Source: Mageeibacillus sp. UBA4314
GTDB taxonomy: Bacteria > Bacillota > Clostridia > Saccharofermentanales > Saccharofermentanaceae
DNA: 14,784 bases
Assembly (NCBI GenBank): GCA_002394605.1
Contig: DGUI01000053.1
Location: forward strand, 1 to 14,784
Direction: 5' to 3'
The notes beneath the pieces were generated by a model, which saw nothing but the letters and a program-made list of their open reading frames with translations, did not search any database and had not been told where the DNA came from. A program made the translations under genes and the position numbers. Positions 12,601-14,784 of this stretch are shown here, one piece after another (within the stretch, counting starts at the first letter, position 1; each line of letters begins with the position of its first letter).

Positions 12601-14013
12601 ATGAAAAGTCTCGGAGAATTTACCGTTCAGGGCAAACACGAATATAATGAGCGAAGGTTCAGGGTATCACCTGCGAAGATCATACCTGCAAGCTTTCTCT
12701 TTGTGATCCTTTTGGGGACTTTGTTACTGATGCTTCCGATATCCTCGGCCGACGGTCAGGGTAAGGATCTTGTTACCGCTCTCTTTACCGCGACTACCTC
12801 GGTCTGCGTTACGGGTCTCGTTGTCGTAGATACGTTTGCTGCGTGGAGCATTGTCGGGAAGATCGTTATCCTGATACTGATCCAGCTCGGAGGTCTCGGT
12901 ATCATCTCGTTCATGTCCATGACCATGGTCCTGCTCAAGAGGCGATTCTCGCTGGAAGACAGACAGCTCCTGGTAGATGCCATGAATTTTGATACAGGCA
13001 ACGGAATGCTCCGCTTCCTGATAAGGATCTTCAGATGGACCTTTATCGTGGAAGGACTTGGCGCCGCAATGTATCTTGCGGAGTTTATCCCGAGGTTTGG
13101 CATTGCCAAGGGAATATGGGTATCCGTCTTTACCGCGGTATCCGCTTTCTGTAATGCAGGGATCGATATCATCGGCCCTGACAGCCTCATAGGCTACCAG
13201 AGCAACCCCGGCGTACTTATCGTCACGATGATACTGATCATTCTGGGAGGTCTCGGCTATGTGGTATGGTTTGATGTTACCGATGTTGTGGCTGAAGGAA
13301 TACGCAACCGTCTTTCCATCAGGCGGATATTGTCACGTCTGTCGACCCACACCAAGCTCGTGCTCGTTCTTACCCTGTCCCTGATCCTTGCAGGGGCGCT
13401 GGTCGTTCTCCCCGGAGAATTCAACAATCCGGAGACCATGGGTAACATGAGCCTCGGGGAGAAGATACTTAACAGTTTATTCCAGTCCGTTACGTTCAGG
13501 ACGGCAGGTTTTGCCACAGTGCCTCAGGAAGGCTTAACCCCCGTATCTGTCATGATAGGTTACATTCTCATGTTCATAGGAGGATCTCCGATAGGAACCG
13601 CAGGCGGTGTTAAGACCGTAACGATGTTCATAGTGATCCTCAACGTTGCCGCCTATATCAGACACCGCAGGGAAGCAGTCGTCTTTAGAAGGAATGTGTC
13701 AAGGGAACTCATGCGCAAGGCGACAGCGATCGTATCAGTGAGTCTCTTTACGGTAATATTTATGACGATGCTCCTTCTCGCGACCAATAATGTTAATATC
13801 GAAGATGCCCTGTTCGAGATCTTCAGTGCCGTAGCTACGGTAGGTCTCAGCAGAGGTGTAACACCGAACCTCACCGAGATAGGCAAGATAATCGTAACGA
13901 TATCCATGTATCTCGGAAGGATCGGTCCCATATCACTCGCGTTGTTTTTCGCGGGGAGCAAGACAAAACAGGATAATCTTGATTATGCCAAAGGCAAATT
14001 CTTTGTAGGATAG
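12601..14013 (+). CDS. ktrB: Potassium uptake channel subunit KtrB (TrkH/KtrB family)
   Basis: A 470-residue K+ translocating subunit with the four-fold M1-P-M2 design. The four selectivity-filter loops are visible: SVCVTGL (G72), FCNAG (G187), FRTAG (G303) and ATVGLS (G415). The glycine-rich gating loop GGSPIGTAGG at 327-336 matches the KtrB/TrkH intramembrane gate, and LGRIGP (439-443) carries the conserved Arg440. The length and the adjacent KtrA fit a KtrAB complex in which the RCK ring gates the channel, usually in response to ATP/ADP and c-di-AMP. The ATG at 12601 has no Shine-Dalgarno sequence and a TATAAT seven bases upstream. It is followed by ktrA after 10 bases, forming a two-gene operon. 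Naming as ktrB rather than trkH rests on the single-RCK partner and is a convention. Confidence 0.95.
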   Translation: MKSLGEFTVQGKHEYNERRFRVSPAKIIPASFLFVILLGTLLLMLPISSADGQGKDLVTALFTATTSVCVTGLVVVDTFAAWSIVGKIVILILIQLGGLGIISFMSMTMVLLKRRFSLEDRQLLVDAMNFDTGNGMLRFLIRIFRWTFIVEGLGAAMYLAEFIPRFGIAKGIWVSVFTAVSAFCNAGIDIIGPDSLIGYQSNPGVLIVTMILIILGGLGYVVWFDVTDVVAEGIRNRLSIRRILSRLSTHTKLVLVLTLSLILAGALVVLPGEFNNPETMGNMSLGEKILNSLFQSVTFRTAGFATVPQEGLTPVSVMIGYILMFIGGSPIGTAGGVKTVTMFIVILNVAAYIRHRREAVVFRRNVSRELMRKATAIVSVSLFTVIFMTMLLLATNNVNIEDALFEIFSAVATVGLSRGVTPNLTEIGKIIVTISMYLGRIGPISLALFFAGSKTKQDNLDYAKGKFFVG

Positions 14014-14023
14014 GAGTAGAATT

Positions 14024-14668
14024 ATGAGCTTATCGATCGGAATCTTAGGACTTGGTAAATACGGCAGGAGCCTTGCTGAGAACATGTACAAGTTTGGAGC
14101 TGACGTTCTCGTCGCAGACAAGGATCAGGCCCGCATCGACGAGATCTCCACCAAGGTCAATTCAGCCGTGGTCGCTGACCTTGCAAGCGAAGCGGAGCTT
14201 AATGAATTGGGGCTCGGCAATCTCGATATCGTAGTTGTGGCGATGGGTTCCAACCTCGAAGCTTCCATCCTGTCCGTCGCGATCGCCAAGGAGAAAGGCG
14301 TCGGCTTTGTCATAGCAAAGACATCATCTGACAGGATGACAGCCATACTCGAGAAGATCGGAGTCGACAAGATAGTCGATCCTGAGGAAGAGAGCGGCCT
14401 GCGTACTGCAAGGATCATCGCTTCAGGCAGGATCATGGACTATATCGACATGGAGGGCAACCTCTGCATGGTCGAGATCAAGCCCAAGAATAAGTGGATC
14501 GACCATACCATCAAGGATCTTGATATCAGAAAGACAGATAAGATCAATATCGTGGCAATGAGGACCGGCAAGGGCAACTGGGTATTCCCGGACCCCAACA
14601 CCGTGATCACATCCAACACATCGCTGATGGCGGTGCTCGATAAGAAGGATCTCAAGAGTATTCAGTGA
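14024..14668 (+). CDS. ktrA: Potassium uptake regulatory RCK protein KtrA (TrkA family)
   Basis: A 214-residue cytoplasmic gating protein of the K+ channel encoded next door. The RCK_N domain (about 1-125) begins with GILGLGKYGRSLA, the GxGxxG nucleotide loop at 8-13, with D32 at the end of beta 2, the usual NAD/ATP/ADP-binding arrangement. The RCK_C domain (about 135-214) is where c-di-AMP binds in many KtrA proteins; whether this one binds it cannot be told from sequence. A single RCK pair in 214 residues is the KtrA size, not the double-length TrkA of enterobacteria. The ATG at 14024 follows AGGAG at a spacing of seven. No terminator is seen downstream before the putative IS end. Confidence 0.95.
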   Translation: MSLSIGILGLGKYGRSLAENMYKFGADVLVADKDQARIDEISTKVNSAVVADLASEAELNELGLGNLDIVVVAMGSNLEASILSVAIAKEKGVGFVIAKTSSDRMTAILEKIGVDKIVDPEEESGLRTARIIASGRIMDYIDMEGNLCMVEIKPKNKWIDHTIKDLDIRKTDKINIVAMRTGKGNWVFPDPNTVITSNTSLMAVLDKKDLKSIQ

Positions 14669-14723
14669 CAACAGGGACACCTTTGCAATTCGAAACTGTA
14701 TTTCATATTAAACCCCCGAAGTA

Positions 14724-14784
14724 TGTCTGAAGTGAACCCACTTTGTTGGACGATTTAAATTGAGTATAAGGACTGATTCCTTGC
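14724..14784. mobile_element. Putative terminal end of an IS3-family (IS150-like) insertion sequence, cut by window edge
   Basis: From 14724 the sequence begins TGTCTGAAGTGAACCC and continues to GTTGGAC, resembling the TG-starting terminal repeat 'TGAAGTG-ACCC...GTTGGAC' of IS150-group elements. A small hairpin AAGGA/TCCTT follows at 14768-14782. Only 61 bases are present, without a transposase gene or the opposite end, so the call rests on recalled resemblance. If right, the element inserted about 55 bases after ktrA. Confidence 0.4.

Overview
The window looks like chromosomal DNA of a Gram-positive anaerobe of the class Clostridia, most likely Lachnospiraceae or a close relative. This is inferred from moderate GC, strong AGGAGG-type ribosome binding sites, a Ktr-type K+ transporter, a GufA-type ZIP protein, CPBP and TetR proteins of clostridial flavour, and a membrane-anchored Cys-Cys/HMA protein resembling ones I know from Lachnospiraceae. 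No rRNA, tRNA, CRISPR array or phage gene was seen. The coding density is high and no gap between genes exceeds about 150 bases.

Layout, left to right. Positions 1-104 hold two copies of a 52-bp non-coding repeat, each with a hairpin, cut by the window edge. On the minus strand follow a lipoprotein with its own promoter (130-924), a large FtsX-type ABC permease carrying about 28 Leu/Gly heptads (1018-4086) and its ATPase (4088-4789). A divergent ZIP metal permease (4939-5721) comes next, then a membrane GGDEF protein (5829-7541). A minus-strand TetR-CPBP pair (8830 down to 7542) abuts it tail to tail. Divergent from TetR are two paralogous membrane/zinc-ribbon proteins (8947-10063). A TRIC/UPF0126 channel (10753 down to 10133) faces them. 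Divergent from the channel is a plus-strand cluster (10900-12502): an unrecognised four-helix membrane protein, the HMA protein and a SAM methyltransferase. The window ends with ktrB-ktrA (12601-14668) and what looks like the first 61 bases of an IS3-family element.

The most interesting signal is one palindrome, GTTAG-N6-CTAAC, found four times, each time in a promoter or leader: before the ABC exporter, the ZIP permease, the four-helix membrane protein and the HMA protein. The shape and the regulated genes suggest a DtxR/MntR-type metal repressor. The sites tie the coiled-coil ABC transporter, the ZIP transporter and the membrane protein/HMA/methyltransferase cluster into one apparent metal-responsive regulon, which may be an undescribed metal-homeostasis system. 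The second novelty candidate is the tandem pair of membrane proteins with a winged-helix-like segment and a C-terminal zinc ribbon, next to the TetR-CPBP pair. The third is that the ZIP and ktrB genes both lack a ribosome binding site and have a perfect TATAAT 6-7 bases before the ATG, as expected of leaderless mRNAs.
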